A stretch of DNA of 6,272 bases from CAYRFQ01 sp964423615 (GCA_964423615.1 CAYRFQ010000194.1:1-6272); one strand, 5' to 3'. Positions 1-6,272 are shown, counted from the stretch's first letter. Translations and numbers: made by a program. Notes: generated by a model from the letters alone, not told the origin.

Positions 1-48
1 AAAAGAAGAAAAACCGATCTCAAAATCGATCACCGTAGCGCTGTAGTA

Positions 49-468
49 TTAGGAGCGGCTTCGTTCCAGGGTCGCCGGTAGGCGGTGGGACAGACTCGGG
101 CTTTTCTTGGCGTTCGCGATCGACCTCGCCAGGGGAATGTGGTTCCCCGCACCTCCTCTTCGCTGGCGGTTTTGCTGACGATTGAGGTCAACAGATTTGT
201 TGGCCGCGATGGCGACCAACAACGGCCACAAACTATGGCGGTCCGTGAGGTCGGGAAAACGGCCGTCACGTGCACCCATGCAAAAGCTCTTGAACGCACT
301 AAGCGCTACGTCTCCTTCGTCGGCGACCGCAGGAGGTGCCCCCTTGAGGCGGCTTTTCGCCAGGGCAACCATCCGCTCGAAGTAAGCGTTCCACAGTTTT
401 TCGGCAGCATGGCCCTCACCTTCTTTGAGTTTGTTGATCCAATATGTGACCGAGTTGTCCGAAGACAT
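49..468 (-). CDS. Truncated planctomycete-type ECF sigma factor (probable pseudogene)
   Basis: This 139-residue product looks like the N-terminal half of an extracytoplasmic-function RNA polymerase sigma factor, which directs core polymerase to alternative promoters in the cytoplasm. Residues 5-30 (SVTYWINKLKEG, then AAEKLWNAYF) match the family opening. Residues 49-64 (ADEGDVALSAFKSFCM) match the core-binding part of region 2. Residues 77-106 (DRHSLWPLL ... RQRRGG) match the end of region 2. Similarity stops abruptly after RRGG: the remaining 33 residues look unrelated, and the region 4 helix-turn-helix that normally follows in these proteins of about 180-190 residues is missing. The next frame reads EEEVRGTT at the break, which resembles the usual RRGGG-x-VRGES continuation, so a small frameshifting deletion near 139-150 is plausible. 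That frame also stops, at about 30, without a helix-turn-helix. The start is the ATG at 468, where homology begins, behind a weak AGCAGG. An in-frame ATG at 639 would add 57 residues that I do not recognise. The family call is fairly firm; whether the gene is functional is doubtful. A T-rich tract on the minus strand (15-1) lies just downstream. Confidence 0.7.
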   Translation of the reverse strand: MSSDNSVTYWINKLKEGEGHAAEKLWNAYFERMVALAKSRLKGAPPAVADEGDVALSAFKSFCMGARDGRFPDLTDRHSLWPLLVAIAANKSVDLNRQQNRQRRGGAGNHIPLARSIANAKKSPSLSHRLPATLERSRS

Positions 469-1075
469 GAAACGCCTGCTCGATAGCAACCGAGCTCCCG
501 GGGTTTTCCCGTGTGAGTCCTTGGTGGTGTGCTTTGCTCGGAATACCACTTCGGCAATGGGTGGGAGCCTCTGGTTTTTGGAACACCGGTCCCACGGTTG
601 ATCCAACACAAAATCGCCTTCCAAAATCCAGAGGTACACCTCGGCAGTATATCGTCTTGGTGCTTGTGCAGAGACAGTATTGATCTGGATTTGTGATGAA
701 GACGCCCTCGAAACTCAATTTCCCTCGCAGCAATCATTTCAGCAACACGTCATCGTTTCGCTCGCAGCGTGGGATGGAAAAGCGACGGAATGTTCGCGAT
801 CCAGTGTCGCCCTTGCAAGCATCCCCTGAAACGAAAAAAGGTTCCACTTCTTCGAATTTTCGTGAAAGGTTCTCGCGTCTTTATCCATTTCTCTCTCGGC
901 AGGCGAGATTCACTCTAACGGCGATGATCTGGCCTTGGACTCTGTCTTACCAATTCCATAAGGAGAAATATACCTGAAACGCTTCCTGCACCTGTACGAA
1001 CTCAGAACGCATCGAATCGCAGTCTCAAGTGCGAAGATTCCATCGAACCTCCATTTGATGGCCACGCATAGATTC

Positions 1076-1103
1076 TTTGTTGTTGAAAAAACTATTTTAC
1101 AAT
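1076..1103 (+). promoter_or_regulatory. Weak candidate promoter for the hydrolase gene
   Basis: TACAAT at 1098-1103 matches five of six bases of a sigma-70 -10 box. It lies in the most AT-rich stretch of the upstream region. The possible -35 is poor: TTTGTT at 1076-1081 with a 16-base spacer. A transcript from here would have a leader of about 100 bases. This rests on consensus matching alone; planctomycete promoters and ECF-dependent promoters may look different. Confidence 0.22.
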
Positions 1104-1202
1104 ATTGACGCATTTCCTCGTCCAGTGACGAGTGTCTAGTGAAGCCCGAGATTGAGCGTAACTTAGCAAATCCACTGAACCATTTGACCCACAATTTCAC
1201 CT

Positions 1203-1208
1203 GGAGAG
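1203..1208 (+). promoter_or_regulatory. Shine-Dalgarno site of the 1444-residue protein
   Basis: GGAGAG lies about 8 bases before the ATG at 1215. It is the only good ribosome binding site near the start of the long frame and supports that ATG over later in-frame codons, such as the Met at residue 56, which would remove the LEDRAVPA export motif. Confidence 0.7.
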
Positions 1209-1214
1209 TATCTA

Positions 1215-4200
1215 ATGTTTCAAAAGATCTTTTCGATCTTCGGACGTTCTGCGCGCCGAGCCATTTGTCTCACGTGGAAGTACCCCAAACCTTCCGGCAA
1301 GAGCAAACGGCGACCCCTCGGGGCAGTGCCCCTTCGAATCGAAGCCCTCGAAGACCGAGCTGTCCCCGCTGGTATTGTGATGGAAGCCTCGACGTTCGAT
1401 GTGGATCATTTCGAACAGAACATCGTTGATGTGATCGATGGCAACGTGGTCGGCTACGGTTACGCCATCACCCAAAACGGGAGCATCGTTCGGCACGACG
1501 GAGACGGAGACGCACGAACTACCGTTGACGGCCAGAAGGATTACCATTCGACGACCCGTCAGGAAATCGCCAGCGTCTCCAAGACGATCACGGCCGTCGC
1601 GGTGTTGAAGATACTTCAGGACCAGAACATGTCGGTGGATACGGCCATCGGCGACTACCTTCCTTCGGCATGGACAGTTCCGGAAGCCGTGCAGGCGATC
1701 ACGTTTCGGCAACTGCTCACGCACACCAGCGGGTTCCGAACCTATGCCCTAAACTACAACAGTGTGCAAGCCGTTGTGGAAGGCGGACTGGAAGGGTCGC
1801 AGACGTTCTCGTACCTGACGACGAATTATTCCATCCTTCGCGTGGCCATTCCGTACCTGCAGGAAGACGTCTCTAACGACTTCCTTGATGCGTTTCCGTT
1901 GGGGGGCACGACCACGGCCGTCTTCTACAAATCGTACGTCATTGACAACGTCTTAGATCCAGCCGGAGTTTACAACCCGGACACCAAGCCTGCCGCCGGG
2001 GAAACGGATCCCACACTCATTTATGCGTGGCCGGACGTCGGTGCCTCGGGAACCAACACCGGAAACCAGACGGCCAACGCTGGAGGCCGCGGTTGGCGTC
2101 TGTCGGCCTACAATCTGGGAGAGTTTCTTACGGCCCTTCGTACGAACGACAACATCTTGACGCCGGCCACACGGGACTTGATGGACCAGAATTTCTTCGG
2201 GTGGAGTAATCCAGCGAATTACACCTTTGCCCAAGGATTCTACGGCACGTATTATTCCCACGGCGGCGACAACTTTGGTGGCGTCAACACGGCCATCATG
2301 GACTTCCCCAACGGCGTCCAAGCTGCCCTCGTAATGAACTCGAACACGGCCGCCGGCATTCCCTACCAGGCGATCGTCCTCAAGGATGCCTTTGAGGACG
2401 CCTGGACCGATGTGGTCATCGAAGGGGACTCCGGACCGAATACATTCGTCGTTCGCCAAACGGGTGGGGAGATCGAAGTGCTGCTTGACGGGGCCACCAT
2501 ACTCCAACAGACGGTCGGCACCTTGGACTCGTTGACGTTGAACGGCCTCGGAGGTAATGACACGTTTCTCGTCGAGGACGTCCATTCCTCACTGGAAGTT
2601 ATCCTCAATGGTGGTTCGGGCAGTGACACGTTCGAAGTCGGGGACGACTGGTTCGACATTAACATCGATGGGGACGTCGACGTCAATGGAGGAAGTGGTA
2701 CCGACACCCTCGTCGTGACGGACAGTAACAACGTCGGCGACGACACCTACTTCGTGTGGGAAACGACGATCGACAAGAGTAACTACAACGGATTGTTTGA
2801 ATACTCCAACGTCGAGACGGTCGACGTCGAGGGAGGTCAAGGGAACGAATACTACTACCTGTTGGGTTCGGCGACCGGGACCGACGTCATCCTCAGAGGG
2901 GGGACGGGGAATGACCAGTTCCACGTCGGAGGAATGGACATAAGCGACAACATCGGAGGGATCGTTGACGTCGACGGCGAAGCCGGCAGCGATGACCTCT
3001 ACTTCCACGACCAGTGGGGGAGCGGGACCAACGACTCGTACGTCCTCCAAACCGACTACTTCCTCAAGACGGGATTCGGGGGAATCGTCAACCACGAGGC
3101 CGTCGAGGCCGTCACCCTCAACGCGAGTACCCACGACAACACCATTCATGTGAGGAACACTAGGAACTTCAGCGACTTGACGATCAACGCGAACGCTGGC
3201 GAGGACGACATCCTGGTCCACGACACCGGAACTGGTTCCGACGTCCACATCAATGGAGGCAGTGGGGACGACACCGTAGAACTCACGCCGGAAGACGACG
3301 CCCAAGACCTCGACGCGATCGGTGGTGAGGTCATCGTGGATGGCGGGACGGGGACTGATTCCGTGGCGATCTATGACCAGCTCGACCTTTATGGAGACAC
3401 CTACACGATCGAATCCGACTATTTCGACAAGACGAACTTCGACCGGCTGGAGTACGTGGCTGTTGAAGACCTCGAGTTGCACGCCAACGACGCCGACAAC
3501 ACAGTCCAAATCGACGGACTCGCTATTGGGACTTCGTGGAGTGTCTACACCGGTCTGGGTGACGACACCGTCCAGGTCGGACAAGCTACGGACGACCTGG
3601 ACACCGACCTGAATGGCGACCTGGCTCTTTACGGAGGTGGTTTTGGGCTCCTCGATGAGGAGGTCGACACGTTGATCTTCTACGACGGGTCCGATTTCGG
3701 GAATGACATCTACGAACTCGGCAGCAGTTCGTTCACCAAGTCGTTCGAGCTAGGCGGGTTCCGATACTCCCTGTTGAACGATTGGTACTACTCAGGGTTC
3801 GAGGACTTGACGATCAACGCCAACGCCTACGACAACGCGTTCGAGATTTCGGCGTTGTTGAATTTCCATCGGACGATGCCAGTCACGATCAACGCCTTTA
3901 GCGGTGACGACGAACTGGTCCTTGGGTCGGCGTCTAACAGGATCGATCTCATCCGAGAGCCGATCCACTTCAACGGGGCGACCGGGACGGACACCATCAC
4001 GGCCCACGACGAAGACTCACCCACCGGCCGGACGTACACGCTGGTTTCTCAAACGTTTGACGTGTCTGGCAATTTCTCGTCCTTGAGCTACACGTCGGTC
4101 AGTACGTTCGAGGTCTCCGCCGGAGCACACAACGACACGTTCGACGTCCAGAGTTCGGTCCTCAGTACGGACCTCATCCTCAACGGGGGTAACGGGAGTG

Positions 4201-5549
4201 ACACGTTCGAACTGGCCGGAGGAACCCACGACCTCGACTCGATTGGCGGCCACGTGACCGTCAACGGTGGGGGTGGTTTCGGCGACACGATCTTGCTCCA
4301 AGACGATCTCGACGGTGGCGCGGATGAGTATGTCGTAGAGGGTAGTTTTGGCGGGGGTGACATCACCAAGACCACGTTTGATCTGCATTACAGCTCGGCA
4401 GAGTCCATCGTCCTCAACGCCAACAACCATGACAACGACATCCGCGTCGAGAGCCTGGGTGTGTTAACGAGTTTGGACGTCTACGCCAACGGTGGCGATG
4501 ATGACATTCTCCTCAGTCCGACCGCCCTGAATCTCGGGACACTTGACTGGTACATGGACGTCGACGGTGGTGACGGCTTCGACGAGATGTTCTTGTATGA
4601 CCAAAATTCCGGTGTGACGGGTCCATACTGGGTGACCGATTCCAACGCGAGCCGACAGGGATGGCTCGGCACCGATTACGTGGACCTCGAGAGGCTTTCT
4701 TGGCAGCTCAACGCCGAGGCGAATACGTTCAACGTGTTGTCCACCCAACCGGGGACAAACATGTACGTCAACGGTCGCCAGGGCGATGACGTCTTCAACG
4801 TGACTGCACCGTCGTCGTACGTGACCCTGTTCGGGAGTTCGGGCGTGGACACCTTGAACTATACCGCGACCGATGGAAACGACGAAATCGAACTCGGAGG
4901 CAATCTTATCTTCCTCGCTACCGGTGCGGTCTCGACGGGGTCGGTGGAGCAGCGAAATCTCGATGCCGGGGCCGGGGCCGACGTGGCCATCGTTGACGGG
5001 GTCGATGGGGTCGTCGAGACGTTCCACATCCAGGCCTCGTCGGTGGCCGGCTCGGGGACCTTCTCCTCGGGTCTGTACACCCCCGTCGACTTCCAGAACC
5101 TGGAAATGTTTGACGTCGAGGGTGATGCTGGTGACGAGGACGAATTGGCGTTCACGGGGACGGCTAGCGCGGACCACTTCGACATTCATTTGGATGCCGC
5201 AGGCACAACTAAGGATCCCGTGATGCGGCTACAGTCAACTGGTCGTGGCATGCCTCTCCTACTGACGCTGCGAGACTTCTCGAACGTCGGAGTGCCGACC
5301 GTGAACGGAGTGGGAGGCAACGACGACTTTGAAGTGGACATCTCTCCGACGATCTCTCGCGACGTCCATGTCGATGGGGGAATCGGGAACGATAGCCTTG
5401 AGTTGACCTATGTCGCGACCGGAGCGGATCTGGATTGGTTGGTCTTTCCGGGTGATCCCGAAGACGGAATCATACAGGTGAATTACGGTGTCCCGATTTC
5501 TACGGTGGGTTACGAAGATTTTGAAGATGTCGATGTGACTTCAGTGTAA
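1215..5549 (+). CDS. Exported serine hydrolase (beta-lactamase fold) fused to long Asp-rich RTX-like repeats
   Basis: This 1444-residue protein has three parts. Residues 1-52 are strongly basic (RSARR, KSKRR) and end in LEDRAVPA at 45-52, an N-terminal motif of many predicted extracellular Gemmata-type proteins; there is no long hydrophobic signal segment. Residues about 57-395 are a serine hydrolase of the class C beta-lactamase / DD-peptidase / esterase family. The nucleophile motif is S120-V-S-K123 within IASVSKTITAVAV, followed by the family landmark ITFRQLLTHTSGF (162-174) and the third motif H349-G-G. The expected Y-x-N is Y200-L-T, lacking the Asn. Residues 398-1444 are an Asp/Gly/Asn-rich tail with many GGxGxD loops like those of calcium-binding RTX proteins, arranged in units of about 100 residues. 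The protein is probably secreted or held at the cell surface, and the loops may bind calcium. The substrate is unknown: peptidoglycan peptides, a beta-lactam, an ester, or none if the site is inactive. Family members of about 350-450 residues normally lack such a tail. It ends without a recognisable sorting signal and appears to be transcribed alone. Confidence 0.9.
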   Translation: MFQKIFSIFGRSARRAICLTWKYPKPSGKSKRRPLGAVPLRIEALEDRAVPAGIVMEASTFDVDHFEQNIVDVIDGNVVGYGYAITQNGSIVRHDGDGDARTTVDGQKDYHSTTRQEIASVSKTITAVAVLKILQDQNMSVDTAIGDYLPSAWTVPEAVQAITFRQLLTHTSGFRTYALNYNSVQAVVEGGLEGSQTFSYLTTNYSILRVAIPYLQEDVSNDFLDAFPLGGTTTAVFYKSYVIDNVLDPAGVYNPDTKPAAGETDPTLIYAWPDVGASGTNTGNQTANAGGRGWRLSAYNLGEFLTALRTNDNILTPATRDLMDQNFFGWSNPANYTFAQGFYGTYYSHGGDNFGGVNTAIMDFPNGVQAALVMNSNTAAGIPYQAIVLKDAFEDAWTDVVIEGDSGPNTFVVRQTGGEIEVLLDGATILQQTVGTLDSLTLNGLGGNDTFLVEDVHSSLEVILNGGSGSDTFEVGDDWFDINIDGDVDVNGGSGTDTLVVTDSNNVGDDTYFVWETTIDKSNYNGLFEYSNVETVDVEGGQGNEYYYLLGSATGTDVILRGGTGNDQFHVGGMDISDNIGGIVDVDGEAGSDDLYFHDQWGSGTNDSYVLQTDYFLKTGFGGIVNHEAVEAVTLNASTHDNTIHVRNTRNFSDLTINANAGEDDILVHDTGTGSDVHINGGSGDDTVELTPEDDAQDLDAIGGEVIVDGGTGTDSVAIYDQLDLYGDTYTIESDYFDKTNFDRLEYVAVEDLELHANDADNTVQIDGLAIGTSWSVYTGLGDDTVQVGQATDDLDTDLNGDLALYGGGFGLLDEEVDTLIFYDGSDFGNDIYELGSSSFTKSFELGGFRYSLLNDWYYSGFEDLTINANAYDNAFEISALLNFHRTMPVTINAFSGDDELVLGSASNRIDLIREPIHFNGATGTDTITAHDEDSPTGRTYTLVSQTFDVSGNFSSLSYTSVSTFEVSAGAHNDTFDVQSSVLSTDLILNGGNGSDTFELAGGTHDLDSIGGHVTVNGGGGFGDTILLQDDLDGGADEYVVEGSFGGGDITKTTFDLHYSSAESIVLNANNHDNDIRVESLGVLTSLDVYANGGDDDILLSPTALNLGTLDWYMDVDGGDGFDEMFLYDQNSGVTGPYWVTDSNASRQGWLGTDYVDLERLSWQLNAEANTFNVLSTQPGTNMYVNGRQGDDVFNVTAPSSYVTLFGSSGVDTLNYTATDGNDEIELGGNLIFLATGAVSTGSVEQRNLDAGAGADVAIVDGVDGVVETFHIQASSVAGSGTFSSGLYTPVDFQNLEMFDVEGDAGDEDELAFTGTASADHFDIHLDAAGTTKDPVMRLQSTGRGMPLLLTLRDFSNVGVPTVNGVGGNDDFEVDISPTISRDVHVDGGIGNDSLELTYVATGADLDWLVFPGDPEDGIIQVNYGVPISTVGYEDFEDVDVTSV
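1347..1370 (+). other. LEDRAVPA planctomycete N-terminal export motif
   Basis: Residues 45-52 read LEDRAVPA, preceded by LRIEA and a Lys/Arg-rich segment. Variants of this motif (LEDR or LETR followed by x-VPA) recur at the N-termini of large predicted extracellular proteins in Gemmata relatives. From memory, they occupy the place where a signal peptide would end. That it is cleaved after VPA is my inference; the mature protein would then begin at G53-I-V. Confidence 0.65.
1383..2399 (+). other. Beta-lactamase-fold serine hydrolase domain
   Basis: This is the domain span within the large protein, residues about 57-395. The catalytic Ser codon is at 1572-1574 and the Lys codon at 1581-1583. 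The Y-L-T replacement of Y-x-N is at 1812-1820, and H-G-G is at 2259-2267. The order and spacing (Ser to Tyr about 80 residues, Tyr to His about 150) fit the family. NMSVDTAIGDYLP after the nucleophile helix is also typical. The domain appears complete, since a terminal strand (AALVMNSNTA, 370-379) and a last helix precede the repeats. Confidence 0.85.
2406..2574 (+). repeat. First G-T-x-x-D-x-F module before the repeat block
   Basis: Residues 398-453 run from TDVVIEGDSGPNTFVVRQTG to LTLNGLGGNDTFLV. The pattern is an acidic turn, F-V-V-R, a short beta hairpin with LLDGATI, and L-x-x-L-x-x-N-G-x-G-G-N-D-x-F. Similar modules appear near the C-terminus at residues 1313-1375 (FTGTASADHFDI ... VNGVGGNDDFEV) and more weakly at 1216-1260 (TATDGNDEIEL ... 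AGAGADVAIV). I recall this kind of module in other large planctomycete proteins, and it may be a beta-roll or solenoid building block. Confidence 0.5.
2544..4994 (+). repeat. About eight higher-order protein repeats of roughly 100 residues
   Basis: Aligning by eye, the first acidic loop of successive units falls at residues 444, 541, 638, 758, 870, 970, 1070 and 1168, giving periods of 97, 97, 120, 112, 100, 100 and 98. Most units have three Gly/Asn/Asp loops, for example GLGGNDTF, GGSGSDTF and GGSGTDTL in unit 1. Between the third loop and the next unit comes a shared stretch: an acidic D-x-Y, then F/I-x-K-T/S, then Y-x-x-V-E and L-x-L-x-A-N. Examples are residues 737-757 and 1050-1070. The eighth unit is degenerate. 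The loops match RTX nonapeptides (GGxGxDxUx) but are separated by 20-30 residues instead of being tandem. Calcium binding and a beta-solenoid fold are inferences. Confidence 0.7.
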
Positions 5550-5567
5550 TGCTGAAAAGCAACAGTT

Positions 5568-5612
5568 CCGCCGGTTGGTCTTTGCGGCTACCCGGCGGTT
5601 CGCTTTCGTTTT
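5568..5612 (+). terminator. Candidate terminator after the hydrolase gene
   Basis: CCGCCGG at 5568-5574 pairs perfectly with CCGGCGG at 5592-5598 across a 17-base loop, starting 19 bases after the stop codon. A pyrimidine-rich stretch with T runs (5601-5612, CGCTTTCGTTTT) follows. Position and GC-rich stem suit an intrinsic terminator, but the loop is long and the T tract is interrupted. Confidence 0.35.
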
Positions 5613-5989
5613 CCGTCGACGTCATTATCACCTCGGCAAGATTCATCCGCACGTGCACAATTGCCAAACGAGTGGTGCAGTCACTGACCAAGTGGGACGA
5701 AATGGTCGTAAAGTCGAGAAGAGCAAACGGAACTACGAAAAATATTGCCGTGGAGACCTTTCGAACTGGGGTATCGAGCTTACCCGACGATAAAGGTTGA
5801 GAACCCGACACTGGTGAGGAAACACCAACGAAAGCTCTTCCGGCGGATCAGAAGCTGGCTGAGTAGCCTGGTAAATTCGGTCCGCTTCCTTGCGCTGGGA
5901 TTTTCCAGGATGAACGAGGTGACCAAGAGAGCAAGAACTTGTTCACCTTCGCTCAAGATGAACCGAGGGAGGCCAAGACAATGTGAGTC

Positions 5990-6010
5990 GCCGAGGTGAC
6001 AATCCTCGGC
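5990..6010. repeat. Perfect 7-bp inverted repeat
   Basis: GCCGAGG (5990-5996) and CCTCGGC (6004-6010) are exact reverse complements around the 7-base loop TGACAAT. The plus-strand sequence after it is pyrimidine-rich but has no clean T run, so it could be a weak terminator for plus-strand transcription, a protein-binding site or a chance hairpin. Confidence 0.4.
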
Positions 6011-6127
6011 CTTACCTCTCTTGAGTCCTTTGTTAATGTTGTTCGCTACAAGTTTCCAAAGAGACCCAAATCTTCCTCTTGTTTGGACTCCACCAGAACC
6101 CGAGAACTCTTGGACTTCCACGAAGAA

Positions 6128-6214
6128 GACCAAACTCACCTGTACATTCACCCTCATGAGTTTTGACGACCAAACTCGGTAATGCTCAAGGCCGTAATGC
6201 TCGTGCGAGTTTTC
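6128..6214. repeat. Cluster of short direct and inverted repeats
   Basis: GACCAAACTC occurs at 6128-6137 and again at 6168-6177, 40 bases apart. GTAATGCTC occurs at 6179-6187 and 6194-6202, 15 bases apart. GAGTTTT occurs at 6158-6164 and 6207-6213, and GAGTTT at 6158-6163 is the reverse complement of AAACTC at 6172-6177. Such density in under 90 bases suggests a regulatory array, but the window ends before any gene it might control, so no function is assigned. Confidence 0.35.
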
Positions 6215-6272
6215 CCGGCCCGGCCAACCCAACGTATCGCAACAACGCTTGCGAACCATGACAAAACTGATC

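Larger units (their letters stand above)
469..1214. other. Gene-poor divergent intergenic region
   Basis: About 750 bases separate the divergent sigma-factor remnant from the large hydrolase gene. Open frames of 90-140 codons cross it on both strands, but none has a recognisable domain. The plus-strand frame 693-977 has a Ser/Arg-rich product without familiar motifs, and the minus-strand frame 910-1200 is likewise anonymous. The stretch is less GC-rich than the large gene, with an AT-rich patch at about 1071-1108 that is the likeliest promoter area. I see no tRNA, strong hairpin or mobile element. Confidence 0.5.
5550..6272. other. Gene-poor right flank
   Basis: No recognisable gene lies in the last 720 bases. 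The longest open frame, minus strand 6259-5780 (159 residues), has no motif I recognise, no clear Shine-Dalgarno before its ATG, and many Cys, Trp and Arg residues; it could be chance or an unknown protein. A plus-strand frame begins at 5549 in an ATG that overlaps the large gene's stop (TAATG), but its product (83 residues) has no recognisable domain and crosses the terminator-like hairpin. The section holds two hairpins and a cluster of short repeats, described separately. Confidence 0.45.

Noticed and set aside
1..15. A T-rich tract on the minus strand as an intrinsic terminator of the sigma gene.
   Set aside because: The only nearby inverted repeat is a 4-bp GATC pair, too short for a credible terminator stem, and the window edge cuts off the context.
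469..639. A 57-residue N-terminal extension of the sigma factor from the ATG at 639.
   Set aside because: Family similarity begins right after the Met at 468, and the extension resembles nothing I know.
1953..2585. A 210-codon minus-strand open frame under the hydrolase domain.
   Set aside because: It lies opposite well-conserved catalytic motifs and has no recognisable domain of its own.
2589..3584. A 331-codon open frame on the minus strand, opposite the repeat region.
   Set aside because: Its Val/Asp-rich product is the reverse reading of GAC/GTC-rich repeat codons. The plus-strand frame has a full domain structure and a ribosome binding site, so this is an antisense shadow.
2544..4994. 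The regular GAC-rich repeats as a possible CRISPR array or DNA tandem repeat.
   Set aside because: The periodicity is at protein level within one continuous reading frame. DNA identity between units is mostly low, and there are no constant repeat/spacer units.
4464..5189. A 241-codon minus-strand open frame under the end of the repeats.
   Set aside because: It is an antisense shadow created by the codon bias of the plus-strand gene, with no motif of its own.
5549..5800. An 83-codon frame overlapping the large gene's stop codon as TAATG, suggesting translational coupling.
   Set aside because: The product has no recognisable domain and runs through a terminator-like hairpin. The overlap is easily explained by chance.

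Overview
The window looks like chromosomal DNA from a planctomycete, most likely of the Gemmata lineage (Gemmataceae). Two features point there. The large protein carries the N-terminal motif LEDRAVPA, which is common on predicted exported proteins of that group. The left-hand gene is an ECF sigma factor of the type greatly expanded in planctomycetes. Both are recognised from memory, not from a search. Coding density is low: about 4.8 kb of 6.27 kb is credibly coding, and both flanks are gene-poor.

Layout. (1) 49-468, minus strand: a short ECF sigma factor that keeps region 2 but has no region 4 helix-turn-helix in any frame before the window edge, so it is probably a truncated or decaying gene. 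(2) 469-1214: about 750 bases with no recognisable gene. Its right end supplies the Shine-Dalgarno site and a weak candidate promoter for the next gene. (3) 1215-5549, plus strand: one 1444-residue protein made of a basic N-terminus with LEDRAVPA, a class C beta-lactamase-fold serine hydrolase domain, and then about 1050 residues of Asp/Gly/Asn-rich repeats. (4) 5550-6272: no recognisable gene. It holds a candidate terminator hairpin just after the large gene, a second perfect hairpin, and a cluster of short direct and inverted repeats near the right edge.

The main point of interest is the 1444-residue protein. Its tail is not a simple tandem RTX array. It is a higher-order repeat of about 97-120 residues, present about eight times. 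Most units carry three RTX-like acidic loops and a conserved hairpin-like stretch (F-x-K-T ... Y-x-x-V-E). A different module, T/G-T-x-x-x-D-x-F, occurs before and after this block. The catalytic domain keeps SxxK and H-G-G, but the usual Y-x-N motif reads Y-L-T, so it may be an unusual hydrolase or a binding domain. The two genes diverge and nothing in the sequence shows that they work together. I see no tRNA, rRNA, CRISPR array, insertion sequence or complete multi-gene system here.
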